Shown here one piece after another: positions 1 through 9,823 of a stretch of 64,000 bases of DNA (position 1 is the stretch's first letter; the number at the start of each line of letters is the position of its first letter). A program made the position numbers and the translations under genes. Location of the stretch: contig JADKKI010000020.1 of assembly GCA_016720595.1 (NCBI GenBank), positions 1 to 64,000 on the forward strand, given 5' to 3'. Source of the stretch: Myxococcales bacterium. Its GTDB lineage: Bacteria; Myxococcota_A; Polyangia; Haliangiales; Haliangiaceae. The notes under the pieces were generated by a model that worked only from the letters and a program-made list of their open reading frames with translations, was not told where the DNA came from and searched no databases.

Positions 1-1281
1 GTGGCCCAGAGGTTGCTGTCAGGGCGGCGTGCTTCCGCCGATCTCTGCTGTGTGTCCTCGCGTTGGGTTGTCATCACGCCGAACCGTCGACAGAAGTCGA
101 CGGGGCGGTTCCGGGGACGCAGGCGCCGAAGACGCGCCAGCGCTGATCGACGCAGCCTCCTCGAGGGCAAGGTCTGCAGCGGCCAGCCCGCCGACCTCCA
201 CGAACCCACTGACCGGCTGCGCGAACGTCACCTGCGATGCGTGTCCGCTCCGCGTCGGCGCGCTGGCTGCGACCTGCAGCGCGACGCACGCGTGCGACTT
301 CATTTGCCCGGCGAACACCGTCAAGACTGCGACCGCGTGCGCCACCCCTGTCCCCGTACGCACGGTGGGCATCGACGCTGGCTTCGACCACGTGCGCGAT
401 CACCCAGAGCGGTGGCGTCAAGTGCTGGGGCTATAATGGTGGCGGCCGGCTCGGCAATGACTCGACCGCAGACGCGCATGCGCCGGTGGCCGTCGTCGGC
501 AGGGGATGACCAAGGTCGTCTCGGTCTCCGCGGGGAACATTCACACGTGCGCGGTCACCACCGCCGGTGCCGTGACGTGCTGGGGCTACAACGTGCACGG
601 CGAGCTCGGCAACAACTCGACGACGCAGTTCTTCAACGCACCCGTCGACGTCGTCGGCCTCGATCACGGTGCGGTCGCGGTCGCAGCGGGTGCGATGCAC
701 ACCTGTGCCGTGATGGCGACCGGCGCCGTCAAGTGCTGGGGCGACAACCGCCATGGCCAGCTCGGCAACAACTCGACCGTGTCGTCGCTCGTCCCCGTCG
801 ACGTCGCGAACCTCACGACCGCGATCGACATCGCGGTCGGCGGTGACACGTCGTTCAGCCGCAGCCACAGCTGCGTGCTGACGTCGGGGCACGGCGTGAA
901 GTGCTGGGGCAATCACGGCTGGCCAGCTCGGCACCGGCGGCTTCGAGGATCCACCGTCCCGGTCGATTCGCTGCAGACCTCGGGCGTCGTCGCGATCTCT
1001 GCCGGCCCGCTCGGCATGCTCGCGGTCCGCTCCACCGGCCTCAGGGCTGGGGCGATGGCTCGAACGGCGAGCTCGGGTCCGCGAGCTCGACCGGAGGCGC
1101 TCGCGCCCGTCGACGTGCCGGGCTTCAGCGCGGGCCTCGCCGCGGCCGCGGCCGGTCGTGGTCACGCGTGCGCGCTGGCGGCGGCTGGAGGAGTGCGCTG
1201 CGTCGGGTACAACGCGAACGGCCAGCTCGGGAACAACTCCACGACCACAACGCAGACCGCCGTCGACGTCGTCGGGCTGTA
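1..1281 (+). pseudogene. RCC1-repeat (Cys-rich) lipoprotein, multiply frameshifted
   Basis: The reading is carried by three frames in turn. A lipoprotein signal ending LALGC lies near bases 50-80, a Cys-rich segment (CANVTCDACPL) near 215-260, and RCC1-type blades with the motif CWGxNxxGxLGNNS run from about 370 to 1270. The shifts are near 100, 375, 505 and 920. The stop is TAG at 1279-1281. RCC1-like propellers in secreted myxobacterial lipoproteins are thought to be surface or adhesion proteins; the actual role is unknown. At about 920 this copy lacks two bases that the partial duplicate at 12,096 still has, which identifies one of the lesions. The true start may lie before the window. The gene is either decaying or carries consensus errors. 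Confidence 0.75.
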
Positions 1282-1294
1282 GATTCGCGGGGCC

Positions 1295-1474
1295 GCTCGC
1301 CGCCGCGGTGGCCGGGCCGTGCTCCCGATCGCCAACACGCATGGTCCGTGTCCGAGATCTGTCCGAGTCATTCCGCCAGAGGCCGGCGAACGAGGGGCTG
1401 TCCGAGATTTGTCCGAACCGCGCGTCGCAGAACTGCCAAGATCGCCGTTCCTGCAACCCCGGTGCGGGATCCGA
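1295..1474 (+). repeat. Interspersed ~180-bp element, copy 1
   Basis: This is a near-full copy of an element also found at 11,887, 14,479 (5'-truncated) and 22,890, with fragments at 16,767 and 25,995. It runs from GCTCGCCGCCGCGG to GTGCGGGATCCGA. It contains TGTCCGAGATCTGTCCGA at 1349-1366 and TGTCCGAGATTTGTCCGA at 1399-1416, exactly 50 bp apart. It begins eight bases after the last base shared by the two RCC1 copies (ATTCG, ending at 1287). All copies have the same orientation. I found no convincing ORF shared by the copies and no terminal inverted repeat. Confidence 0.85.
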
Positions 1475-1635
1475 AAGACCTCGCACGCGGGATGGAGGCA
1501 AATCCAGTCGGTGATCGATTCGCCGAGAAATTCGCGCTCGCGCGCCTTCGTTGCCGAGAACACTTTCAAGCCGATGTGCTCACTCCATCCTCCACTCCAC
1601 CACGTGCTCTCGCGCACGCCACCACTTGCGCTCCC

Positions 1636-2604
1636 TCAGCGAGCTCGGGGGCGCTTGCGTTGCACCAACCCGACCGACTTGTCCGCCGGCGTGAGGGATC
1701 GGGGCGAGCGAACGGCATTGCTCTGTGCGGGCTCGAGCGCAGTCTGGGCTGCCGCACCCAGCGCGAGCCGCACGAGCTGGAGGCGCGATTCGAGATCGAG
1801 CTTCTTCAGTACGTTTGCCGTGTGGAACTTGATGGTGCGCGGCGTGATCGCAAGCCCGAGCGCGATCTCGTCGATGGATGCCCCACCGGCCAGGCCATAG
1901 AGCACGTCACGTTCGCGGTGGCTCAACTTGTACCGTTCAGAGAGTGCGTCGAGCCGTGCGCGGACGAGGCTGGCGAACAGCTCGCCGCCGACCTCCTGGT
2001 GGTAGACCTTCGCGGTGTGTCTCGATAGCCGGTTCGCGCGCACGACCATCAGGTTCAAGTCACGATCGAAGATCACCGTCGATTGAACGCCGTGGCCAGC
2101 ATTGCGGGCAGGGCAGCTCGTGCAGGGCGCAGCCCGATGGGCGATCGCTTCGAAGCAGCGACGGCCGACGAGCTCGGGCCCGACGTCGGCCACCCGCAGG
2201 ATCTGGCCGAACCGATCATTCGCGGTCTCGATCTCGACACACGAGTATGCAGGTCTCGGATCGGACGGGGCGAACATGACTTGTTCGATCCAGCACATCA
2301 CGCCGGTGACCGCATCGGTCGGCGCCACCGGCCAGGCCGTGACTACGAGCCGCAAATGCTCACCGCGCGGCGTTCGCAGCTCAAGCTCTCCCATTCGCAA
2401 GCCCCGCTGGGATCGGTCGAGGAGCCACTCCTGCCCATTCAGCTGACCGATGACCTCGTGCCATGGCTTGTTGACGACGTCGGCTGCGCTCCAGCCGACG
2501 AGCCGCTCCATGGCAGCGTTCCAGACCTGCACGCGACCGTTGGCATCAACTGCGAAGAGCGGCCGGTCGACCTTCTCGGCGCGTGTATAGTCCTTCCAAG
2601 TCAT
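1636..2604 (-). CDS. PAS-domain LuxR-family transcriptional regulator
   Basis: The 322-residue product has an N-terminal PAS domain (about residues 10-110, with VDANGRVQVWNAAMERLVGW) and a second PAS-like region with a CTSC motif (about 120-210). It ends in a LuxR-type helix-turn-helix (about 240-305, LSHRERDVLYGLAGG then ITPRTIKFHTANVLKKL). It should be a soluble DNA-binding regulator responding to a ligand or redox cue through PAS; the CxxC could bind metal or form a disulfide. I chose the start MTWKDYTRAE at 2604; an in-frame start 15 codons upstream is less likely. It is divergent from the large hybrid kinase at 2838, with a strong inverted repeat between them, so it may regulate itself and that operon. 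Confidence 0.85.
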   Translation of the reverse strand: MTWKDYTRAEKVDRPLFAVDANGRVQVWNAAMERLVGWSAADVVNKPWHEVIGQLNGQEWLLDRSQRGLRMGELELRTPRGEHLRLVVTAWPVAPTDAVTGVMCWIEQVMFAPSDPRPAYSCVEIETANDRFGQILRVADVGPELVGRRCFEAIAHRAAPCTSCPARNAGHGVQSTVIFDRDLNLMVVRANRLSRHTAKVYHQEVGGELFASLVRARLDALSERYKLSHRERDVLYGLAGGASIDEIALGLAITPRTIKFHTANVLKKLDLESRLQLVRLALGAAAQTALEPAQSNAVRSPRSLTPADKSVGLVQRKRPRAR

Positions 2605-2646
2605 TGTAATTCGGCCGCTAACGATGCCCCGGGTAGAAAGATGCAG

Positions 2647-2721
2647 CAACTGGCCTCACGGACAGGGTCGCAAAGCAGAGCACCTTGGACAGGGTTGACC
2701 ACCTGTCCGTAAGGCCAGTTG
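2647..2721. promoter_or_regulatory. Long inverted repeat between divergent regulator and kinase
   Basis: The left arm CAACTGGCCTCACGGACAGG (2647-2666) is matched by the reverse complement of 2702-2721 with a single C/T mismatch. The arms are separated by about 35 bases, so their centres are some 55 bp (five helical turns) apart. The structure sits 43 bases upstream of the LuxR-type gene and about 117 bases upstream of the kinase start. The position suggests a pair of operator sites in opposite orientation, perhaps for the PAS-LuxR protein. A transcribed hairpin is the alternative. Confidence 0.65.
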
Positions 2722-2761
2722 TCGAGAAGACCGGCCGTGGGCAATCGTCCAGATCTCGAGA

Positions 2762-2851
2762 ATGGACGTGGGTGGGAGGACAGGGCTGGCATTGCTTGAG
2801 GCGGTGCCGGACGCGATCGTGATCGCGGATCCACGAGGTGGTGGGGAATGA
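2762..2851 (+). pseudogene. Orphan start of a PAS domain (29 codons)
   Basis: The short ORF beginning ATG at 2762 encodes [16 protein letters not shown], the classic opening of a PAS domain, then stops at TGA 2849-2851. It overlaps the 5' end of the hybrid kinase in another frame. It could be the remnant of a lost sixth PAS domain or the true N-terminus separated by an indel. It could also be chance, but the match to the family opening is unusually good. Confidence 0.35.
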
Positions 2852-5800
2852 AACGAGAAGTGGAAGGCGCGTGACACCGGATTTTCGCACCCTCTTCGAG
2901 TCGGCGCCCGGACTCTACCTCGTGCTCGCGCCCGACCTGTCGATCGTAGCTGCGAGCGATGCGTACCCGAAAGCGACGATGACAAGACGGGAAGACATCC
3001 TCGGACGAGGACTCTTCGACGTCTTCCCGGACAACCCCGATGATCCGACCGCATCGGGCACACGCAACCTACGCGCCTCGCTCGACCGTGTTCGTGTGGC
3101 GCGTGTCGCCGACACGATGGCGATCCAGAAATACGACATTCCCCGGCCGGAGTCCGAGGGCGGTGGCTTCGAGGAACGGTATTGGAGCCCCGCCAACTCC
3201 CCGGTCTTCAACGAAGCCAGCGAGCTCGTCTACATCATCCATCGGGTCGAGGATGTCACCGACAAGGTTCGGATGCAGCGGCGCGACGCCGAGAGGCAGG
3301 CAGAGCTCGACGATCAGCGAAAGGTCTTCGAGCAGTTCTTCTCGCTCTCGCTCGACATGCTCTGCATCGCCGGGGTGGATGGATACTTCAAGCGCCTGAA
3401 TCCCGCGTTCGGGGCGCTCGGGTACACCCAGGCAGAGTTGCTGGAGCGGCCGCTCATCGAGTTCCTGCACCCCGACGATCGAGCGTCGACGCTCGCGGAG
3501 ATGGAGAAGCTGGCGGCCGGCCTCCCGACCGTCTCGTTCGAGAACCGCCATCGGTGCAAGGACGGCTCGTATCGCTGGCTGGTCTGGACGGTGGCGCCCG
3601 ATCCCTCGGGGATGCTGTACGCGGTCGCGCACGACGTCACCGAACGCAAGCGCGTCGACGAAGCGACCAAAGGGACCAACCAGTTTCTCGAAGCCGTCCT
3701 CGAGAACATCCCGCACATGGTGTTCGTGAAGGAGGCCGAACAACTCCGATTCGTACGATTCAATCGCGCTGGCGAGGAGTTGCTCGGCGTGACACGCGCC
3801 GAGATGCTCGGCAAGAACGACTACGACTTCTTCCCGAACAACGAGGCCGCGTTCTTTCAGGCCAAGGACCGCGAGACGCTGCACGGCAGCGCGGTCGTCG
3901 ACATTCCGGAGGAGCCGATCCGGACCAAGCACGGGCAGCGCCTCTTGCACACGAAGAAGGTCGTGATCCGGGACGCCAGCGGAAGGCCGTCCCACCTGCT
4001 CGGGATCTCGGAGGACATCACCGATCGCAAAGCCGCCGAAGCGGCGGTGCTTCGACTGATCGCGATCGTCAACGGTTCCGACGACGCGATCATCAGCAAG
4101 ACCGTGGATGGCATCGTCACCAGCTGGAACCCGGGAGCGGAGAAGATTTTCGGGTACACGGCGGCGGAGATGATCGGCAAGCCGATGGCCTTGCTGTTTC
4201 CGCCCGACCGGCGCGACGAGGAGGCCCGGAACCTGGCGCTTCTGCGCGGCAACGCGCGGATCGAGCACTACGAGACCGTGCGGCGGCACAAGGACGGCCG
4301 GGCGATCGACGTCTCGGTGAGTCTGTCGCTGCTCCGGAACGCCGCCGGGGAGATCCTAGGCATCTCCAAGATCGCACGTGACATCACCGCGGCCAAGCGC
4401 GCAGCGGCGGAGCGGGCGATCTCCGACACACGCGCGACGACCGTGCTCGACGCCGTGCTCGACGGCATCCTGGTGATCGACGAGGGTGGGATCGTGTCCA
4501 CGTTCAGTCGGGGCGCGGAGAAGATCTTCGGCTATGCGGCGGCCGACGTGATCGGCAAGAACATCAAGATGCTGATGCCGGAGCCGGACCGGGGCCGGCA
4601 CGACGGTTACCTCCGCCACTACGCGGACACCGGCCACGCCAAGACTATCGGCATCGGCCGCGAGGTCGTCGGCGCGCGCAAGGATGGCAGCCGTGTCCCC
4701 CTCGAGCTGTCGGTGAGCGAGATGTGGCTCGGCGGCAAGCGGTTCTACACCGGGCTGTTGCACGACATCAGCGAGCGGAAGGCCGCCGAGGCGGCGCTCG
4801 CGCAGAAGAACCAGGAGCTCGCGATCGCCGCGCGGATCGATCGGATCGGCGCGCGGGTGATGCGTGTCCTGAACCAGCAAGAGGAGGGCAAGCGACCGGC
4901 CGCGGAGGTGCTGCACGTGCTGGCCGACGAGGCGGGCTACCGTCCGCTCGCGTTCTACGACTATGACGAGTGGCGTGGCGGGCTGGTGTTCGGCGCGGGA
5001 CTCAGCTTGACCGCCGGGTACGACCAGAAACTCTTGAAGACCAACGAGGGCCTGGTCGGGGAGGCCGCGGCCCGCGGTGAGGCGATCTTCGTCGACGGAT
5101 CCGTCGATGCGCCGTTCTCGCTCGACACGGGCGTCGGCGTGGTGCCGGCAGCGACGCTGTTCGCGCTGCCCCTGACCCACCGGGAGAAGCTGCTTGGTGT
5201 CATCGCCGGCGCATCGCAGACCCGGTTGTCCGCTCGCGAGCGAACCTGGCTCGGCCAGGTCGCGGGCCAGGTCTCGATCGGCCTTCACGCGATTCGTCAG
5301 TTCCAGGAGCTCAAGAACCTGTCCGGGGAACTCAACGAACGGTCGCGCAAGATCGAGGCGCAGAACCGAGAGCTTGCCCAGGCGAGCCGGCTCAAGTCGG
5401 AGTTCCTCGCAAGCATGTCGCACGAGCTGCGCACGCCCCTCAACGCGATCATCGGCTTCTCTGAAGTCCTCAAGGACGGGATCCTGGGGGCGCTGCTTCC
5501 GGAACAGCTCGACTACGTCACCGAGGTGTACCAGAGCGGACGCCATCTGCTGTCGCTGATCAACGCCATCCTGGACCTGTCGAAGATCGAAGCCGGCAAG
5601 ATGGAGCTGGACGTCGAAACGATCGTGGTCGAGCCCCTCATCGCCAATGCGGTCACGATCATGAAGGAGCGAGCGGCCAAGGGCGGGGTGACCGTGACGC
5701 GATCCATCGATCCCGAGATCCAGACGATCGAGGGCGATGGGCGCAAGGTTCGTCAGGTCGTCTACAACCTGCTGTCGAATGCGGTCAAGTTCACGCCGCA

Positions 5801-7736
5801 CGGCGGGACCGTGCACCTCGCAATTGCGAATCACGGCCCCGAGCTGGAGATCGCCGTGGCTGACTCCGGGATCGGTATCGCGGCAGAGGATCTCGACCGG
5901 TTGTTCCGGTTGTTCGAGCAGTTCGACAGCGGCATCGACCGCAAGTTCGAGGGTACGGGCCTTGGGCTCGTCATGGTCAAGAACCTGGTCGAACTGCACG
6001 GGGGCACGGTTGGAGTCGAGAGCGAGACGGGCAAGGGCAGTCGGTTCTGGGTTCGACTGCCGCGCACGCAGGCCGGTGTCCAGGAGGGGCGCGCGGTGAG
6101 GCAGGCCATCGCGGGGTCAGCTCGGCGCCAACACAGCGAGACACCTCACGTCCTCGTCGTGGATGACGACCCGGCGGCGATCTCGCTGGCGCGGCGGTGG
6201 CTCGAGAAGGATGGCTTCGTCGTCGCGGGGGCGCAGACGTGTGATGCGGCCTGGCTCGAGATCCAGCGCCACCCGCCCGATGCGATCCTGCTCGACATTC
6301 TGTTCGAGAACGGCCCCGCCGGCTGGGAGTTTCTCGAACGCCTCAAGCGTAGCCCGGAGCTGTCGGACATTCCGGTGGTGATCGTCTCGATCGTCGCCGA
6401 TCTCGAGCGCGGCCTGGCACTGGGCGCTCTGGAGGTGCTGCAGAAGCCGGTCGCTGGTGCCGACCTGCTCCGTGCCGTCGAGACTCTCGGCCTCGCCCCG
6501 GCCAAGCTCGGAGAGTCACCGCACGTGCTCGTCGTCGACGACGACCCACGCGCGGTCGAGCACGTCGCGAAGCGCTTGGAGCAAGCCGGGATGATCGTCA
6601 CGCGTGCGTACGGTGGGCGCGAAGCCCTTGCCGCCGTGGCGACCGATCGATTGTCGGCGATGGTGCTCGACCTCATGATGCCCGAGGTCTCCGGCTTCGA
6701 CGTGGTCCGTCAGCTCCGCGCCGATCCGGCCACGGCTGAGCTTCCGATCATCGTCCTCACCGCCAAGGTACTCGAGACCGCCGAGCGGGCGTCGCTCGAA
6801 AGGTCGGTCCACGTGGTCCTCTCCAAGGAAGACTGGAGCGCGACCCAGTTCCTCAAGGTGATCCGAGGCGCGATCCACGGGGGAAAGCGCGGCACATCGG
6901 AGCGAGTCGCCGAGCGGGCGCCGCTCTCCACGATCCCGCCGAAGCCTCTCTCCACCGGGCCCGTGAAGCAGGCGCGGGTCCTCGTCATCGACGACGAACC
7001 GGCTGCCGGCGATCTGTTACGGCTGTACCTCGAAGACGCAGACTTCGCAGTCACCACGGCCACCAGCGCCGAGGACGCGTTCGCGAAGCTGCGCGGGATG
7101 CGGCCCGACCTCATCACGCTCGACCTCAGCATGCTGGGCATGGACGGGCTTTCGTTCCTCACGTCGCAGGGCAAGAGCGAGCATCTCCGCGGCATTCCGG
7201 TCCTCGTCGTCTCCGGCCCGGAAGGTCCGGAGAGAGCGCTCGCCGTGGGCGCCGATGCGGTGCTCGCCAAGCCGATCCGACGTCACGAGCTCGTCGAGGT
7301 GGTCGGACGCATGCTCGGTGACATCGCGGGGCGCCGGCCGTACATCGTGGTCGTCGACGACGATCCGAAGGCCGTCAAGATCGTCACGTCGTACTTCTCG
7401 GAGGAGCAGATCGACGTGCAAGGTGTGTTTGGCGGTCAAGCGGCGCTCGACGCCGTGGCGGCCCGGCGCCCGGACCTGTTGATCCTCGATCTGATGATGC
7501 CCGACGTGAGCGGGTTCGATGTCCTGGCACAGCTCCGCAGCCACCCGGAGACCCTCGATCTCCCGGTCGTGATTCTCACCGCGAAGGAGCTCACCGCCAC
7601 CGATCGGACCACGCTCGCGCGCAGCGTCCAGGCAGTGATCGGCAAGGCGAGCGCGAGTCGGGGTGACCTGCTCGATCAGGTGCGAAGGCTCCTCGGCAAC
7701 GCCGCGACATCACCTTCGAAGAGGCGTGACCGATGA
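2838..7736 (+). CDS. Multi-PAS/GAF hybrid sensor histidine kinase with four receiver domains
   Basis: This is a cytoplasmic sensor of about 1,630 residues. Domains in order: five PAS domains (about 15-140, 165-275, 280-400, 405-525, 530-655), one GAF (about 670-825), HisKA with phospho-acceptor His862 in [11 protein letters not shown], HATPase (about 960-1080, [18 protein letters not shown]), then four receivers (about 1100, 1230, 1375 and 1500 onward). Receivers 2 and 4 have the strongest aspartate pocket (LDLMMP). No transmembrane segment is evident. GTG 2838 opens the frame, but GTG 2871, preceded by GGAAGG, is a good alternative. The stop overlaps the next gene (ATGA), so the operon is translationally coupled. 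Multiple receivers suggest a branched or graded phosphorelay. Confidence 0.93.
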   Translation: MVGNETRSGRRVTPDFRTLFESAPGLYLVLAPDLSIVAASDAYPKATMTRREDILGRGLFDVFPDNPDDPTASGTRNLRASLDRVRVARVADTMAIQKYDIPRPESEGGGFEERYWSPANSPVFNEASELVYIIHRVEDVTDKVRMQRRDAERQAELDDQRKVFEQFFSLSLDMLCIAGVDGYFKRLNPAFGALGYTQAELLERPLIEFLHPDDRASTLAEMEKLAAGLPTVSFENRHRCKDGSYRWLVWTVAPDPSGMLYAVAHDVTERKRVDEATKGTNQFLEAVLENIPHMVFVKEAEQLRFVRFNRAGEELLGVTRAEMLGKNDYDFFPNNEAAFFQAKDRETLHGSAVVDIPEEPIRTKHGQRLLHTKKVVIRDASGRPSHLLGISEDITDRKAAEAAVLRLIAIVNGSDDAIISKTVDGIVTSWNPGAEKIFGYTAAEMIGKPMALLFPPDRRDEEARNLALLRGNARIEHYETVRRHKDGRAIDVSVSLSLLRNAAGEILGISKIARDITAAKRAAAERAISDTRATTVLDAVLDGILVIDEGGIVSTFSRGAEKIFGYAAADVIGKNIKMLMPEPDRGRHDGYLRHYADTGHAKTIGIGREVVGARKDGSRVPLELSVSEMWLGGKRFYTGLLHDISERKAAEAALAQKNQELAIAARIDRIGARVMRVLNQQEEGKRPAAEVLHVLADEAGYRPLAFYDYDEWRGGLVFGAGLSLTAGYDQKLLKTNEGLVGEAAARGEAIFVDGSVDAPFSLDTGVGVVPAATLFALPLTHREKLLGVIAGASQTRLSARERTWLGQVAGQVSIGLHAIRQFQELKNLSGELNERSRKIEAQNRELAQASRLKSEFLASMSHELRTPLNAIIGFSEVLKDGILGALLPEQLDYVTEVYQSGRHLLSLINAILDLSKIEAGKMELDVETIVVEPLIANAVTIMKERAAKGGVTVTRSIDPEIQTIEGDGRKVRQVVYNLLSNAVKFTPHGGTVHLAIANHGPELEIAVADSGIGIAAEDLDRLFRLFEQFDSGIDRKFEGTGLGLVMVKNLVELHGGTVGVESETGKGSRFWVRLPRTQAGVQEGRAVRQAIAGSARRQHSETPHVLVVDDDPAAISLARRWLEKDGFVVAGAQTCDAAWLEIQRHPPDAILLDILFENGPAGWEFLERLKRSPELSDIPVVIVSIVADLERGLALGALEVLQKPVAGADLLRAVETLGLAPAKLGESPHVLVVDDDPRAVEHVAKRLEQAGMIVTRAYGGREALAAVATDRLSAMVLDLMMPEVSGFDVVRQLRADPATAELPIIVLTAKVLETAERASLERSVHVVLSKEDWSATQFLKVIRGAIHGGKRGTSERVAERAPLSTIPPKPLSTGPVKQARVLVIDDEPAAGDLLRLYLEDADFAVTTATSAEDAFAKLRGMRPDLITLDLSMLGMDGLSFLTSQGKSEHLRGIPVLVVSGPEGPERALAVGADAVLAKPIRRHELVEVVGRMLGDIAGRRPYIVVVDDDPKAVKIVTSYFSEEQIDVQGVFGGQAALDAVAARRPDLLILDLMMPDVSGFDVLAQLRSHPETLDLPVVILTAKELTATDRTTLARSVQAVIGKASASRGDLLDQVRRLLGNAATSPSKRRDR

Positions 7737-8122
7737 AGCGGGTCCTCCTCGTCGAAGACAACGCCGCGAATCGCAAGCTCCTCGGCGACCACCTGCGCCG
7801 TGCCGGTCACGAGGTGCGGGAGGTCGACACCGCGGACAAAGGCATCGCGGTCGCGCTGGCGGAGCCGTTCGATCTCGTCGTCATGGACATTCAGTTGCCC
7901 GGGACCGATGGGCTCGCGGCCACCCGAATTCTCCGCGCCAGCCCCGTGACCCGTGGAATTCCGATCCTGGCCGTGACCGCGCACGCGATGCGCGGCGACG
8001 AGAAGCGGATCCTCGCCGCCGGCTGCGATGCCTACGTGGCCAAGCCGATCGCCTACAAGGAGTTCCTCGCGGCCGTCAGCCACTTGCTGGCTACGCCCGC
8101 GGTGGGTGGGACGGATCGCTAG
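7733..8122 (+). CDS. Stand-alone response regulator receiver (CheY/DivK-like)
   Basis: The 129-residue protein is a bare receiver domain: acidic pair E8/D9 (VEDN), phospho-acceptor Asp52 in MDIQLPG, Thr82, and Lys104 in AKPI. There is no output domain, so it probably shuttles phosphoryl groups between the upstream hybrid kinase and a downstream histidine or REC partner. It overlaps the upstream gene by four bases and lies three bases from the next, in one tight operon. Confidence 0.92.
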   Translation: MKRVLLVEDNAANRKLLGDHLRRAGHEVREVDTADKGIAVALAEPFDLVVMDIQLPGTDGLAATRILRASPVTRGIPILAVTAHAMRGDEKRILAAGCDAYVAKPIAYKEFLAAVSHLLATPAVGGTDR

Positions 8123-8125
8123 GCC

Positions 8126-9823
8126 ATGTCGCTCGAGCCGAATGTCCTCGTCGTCGATGACGAGCCCGCCAACCGGAAGCTGCTCGCTGACCTCGTCACG
8201 CGTGAGGGCTGCATGGCCGTGATGGCCTCCGGAGGAGCGCAGGCGCTCGCGATCCTCGCGCGCGAACCAATGGATCTCGTGCTGCTCGACATCATGATGC
8301 CGGAAGTCGACGGGATGGCGGTGCTCGCCGAGCTTCAGAAGCAGGGCGCGCTTCCAGCCCTGCCGGTCGTGGTCGTGACCGCACACGACGATCGGAAGCT
8401 CCGGATCGACGCGCTGACAGCAGGTGCGGTCGACTTCATCACGAAGCCGTTCGATCGGCTCGAGGTGGTCTGCAAGGTCCGAACGCTGATCGAGCTCGGG
8501 CGGCTGCGCGATCGTGTACGCGATCAGGCGGCACAGCAAGCGACCGTGGAGCTCTCCGAGCGGGTGCACCAGACCGTTCAGAACCTTCCTCTCTACCTCT
8601 ATCGCGGCACCGCCGGGGAAGACGGGCAGTTCAGAACCGAGTGGGTGATGGGAGATGTCGAAGGGGTCACCGGCGTGCCTCTCGACGAATACCTACACAG
8701 TGCGAACTGGTTCGAGCGGATCCATCCCGACGATCGTGATGTGGTGATACGAAGCGCGAACGAGCTCCGAGCTGGCACCGCGGAGTCCTGGCGCGTGCGA
8801 TACCGCATCCAGCACCCGAAGCGGGGCGACGTCTGGGTGCTCAACGTCGGCAACTTCGATCGCTCGCAGCGGCTGGTGATGGGCGCGACGCTCGATGTCA
8901 GCGCCGAGAATCTCCTCGAAGAGAGGCTCGTTCAGGCGATGAAGATGGAGGCGGTCGGCCAGCTCGCCGGCGGCGTGGCCCACGACTTCAACAACATCCT
9001 GGCCGTGATCGTGTCGTATGCGAGCTTCGTTCGCGAGGAGCTCCCCGAAGACGACCACCGGTGGGCCGACCTCAGCGAGGTGCTGAAGGCCGCCGAGCGC
9101 GCGGTCGGCCTCACCCGGCAGCTGCTGACGTTCACTCGCCAACAACCCACGGCGAAAGTGCCGACGGACCTCAACGACGGCCTCGTCCAGATCCACAAGC
9201 TCCTCGCGACGTCGATCGGGGAGAGCATCGAGCTCAGCGTCAGTCCGGCCGCGCGTCCTGCGGTCGTCCGGATCGATCCGGTCCAGTTCGACCAGATCCT
9301 GTTGAACCTCGCGGTGAACGCGCGCGACGCCATGCCCGACGGCGGCAGGCTCACCATCGCGATCGATCATCCTCCCGAAACAGTCGCCGGACGCCGCGTG
9401 CGGCTTACGGTCGCCGACACGGGTATCGGCATGGACGAGCAGACACAGCAGCGCATCTTCGAGCCGTTCTTCACGACGAAGGACAAGGGCAAGGGCACCG
9501 GCCTTGGCCTCGCGACGGCGTACGGGATCATCGAAGACGCGGAGGACCGTGCGCGTCGAGAGCGCCCCCAGCCGCGGTGCGACGTTCACCATCGAGCTGC
9601 CTTGGTGTGCCGAATCGGTCGATTCGGCTCAGCCCGAGATGACCGTTCCACGGCTCGGCCGCGGCGAGACCGTGCTGGTCGCGGAGGACGAGCCTGCGCT
9701 GCGGCGCGTGCTTGCACGTGTTCTGGAGAGCGCCGGCTATCAAGTCTCCGTCGCCTCGGATGGCAAGGAGGCGATCAGGAAGATCGATGCGCTAGGTTCA
9801 CGGCTCGACGTGATCGTGAGTGA
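8126..9823 (+). CDS. REC-PAS-histidine kinase (frame lost near 9540)
   Basis: The product starts with a receiver (LLDIMMP), then a PAS domain (about 150-265, WFERIHPDDRDVVI), HisKA with His286 in GGVAHDFNNILAV, and HATPase through GTGLGLATAYGII at about base 9530. Family similarity then stops in this frame and resumes in the +1 frame at TVRVESAPSRGATFTIELP, which opens the next ORF. The last 90 or so residues given here are therefore probably spurious. The intact protein would be one REC-PAS-kinase-REC-REC-REC-EAL polypeptide of about 1,190 residues. The lesion is one small indel around 9538-9550, either a real mutation or a consensus error. It follows the lone receiver by three bases. Confidence 0.85.
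   Translation: MSLEPNVLVVDDEPANRKLLADLVTREGCMAVMASGGAQALAILAREPMDLVLLDIMMPEVDGMAVLAELQKQGALPALPVVVVTAHDDRKLRIDALTAGAVDFITKPFDRLEVVCKVRTLIELGRLRDRVRDQAAQQATVELSERVHQTVQNLPLYLYRGTAGEDGQFRTEWVMGDVEGVTGVPLDEYLHSANWFERIHPDDRDVVIRSANELRAGTAESWRVRYRIQHPKRGDVWVLNVGNFDRSQRLVMGATLDVSAENLLEERLVQAMKMEAVGQLAGGVAHDFNNILAVIVSYASFVREELPEDDHRWADLSEVLKAAERAVGLTRQLLTFTRQQPTAKVPTDLNDGLVQIHKLLATSIGESIELSVSPAARPAVVRIDPVQFDQILLNLAVNARDAMPDGGRLTIAIDHPPETVAGRRVRLTVADTGIGMDEQTQQRIFEPFFTTKDKGKGTGLGLATAYGIIEDAEDRARRERPQPRCDVHHRAALVCRIGRFGSARDDRSTARPRRDRAGRGGRACAAARACTCSGERRLSSLRRLGWQGGDQEDRCARFTARRDRE

Noticed and set aside
1319..1900. ORFs running through the interspersed element (text such as HGPCPRSVRVIPPEAGERG)
   Set aside because: The same text appears at every copy in different frames and with indels; it is the repeat translated, not a gene.
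4356..5999. 547-codon minus-strand ORF opposite the hybrid kinase
   Set aside because: Antisense shadow; the plus strand shows continuous PAS/GAF/HisKA text.
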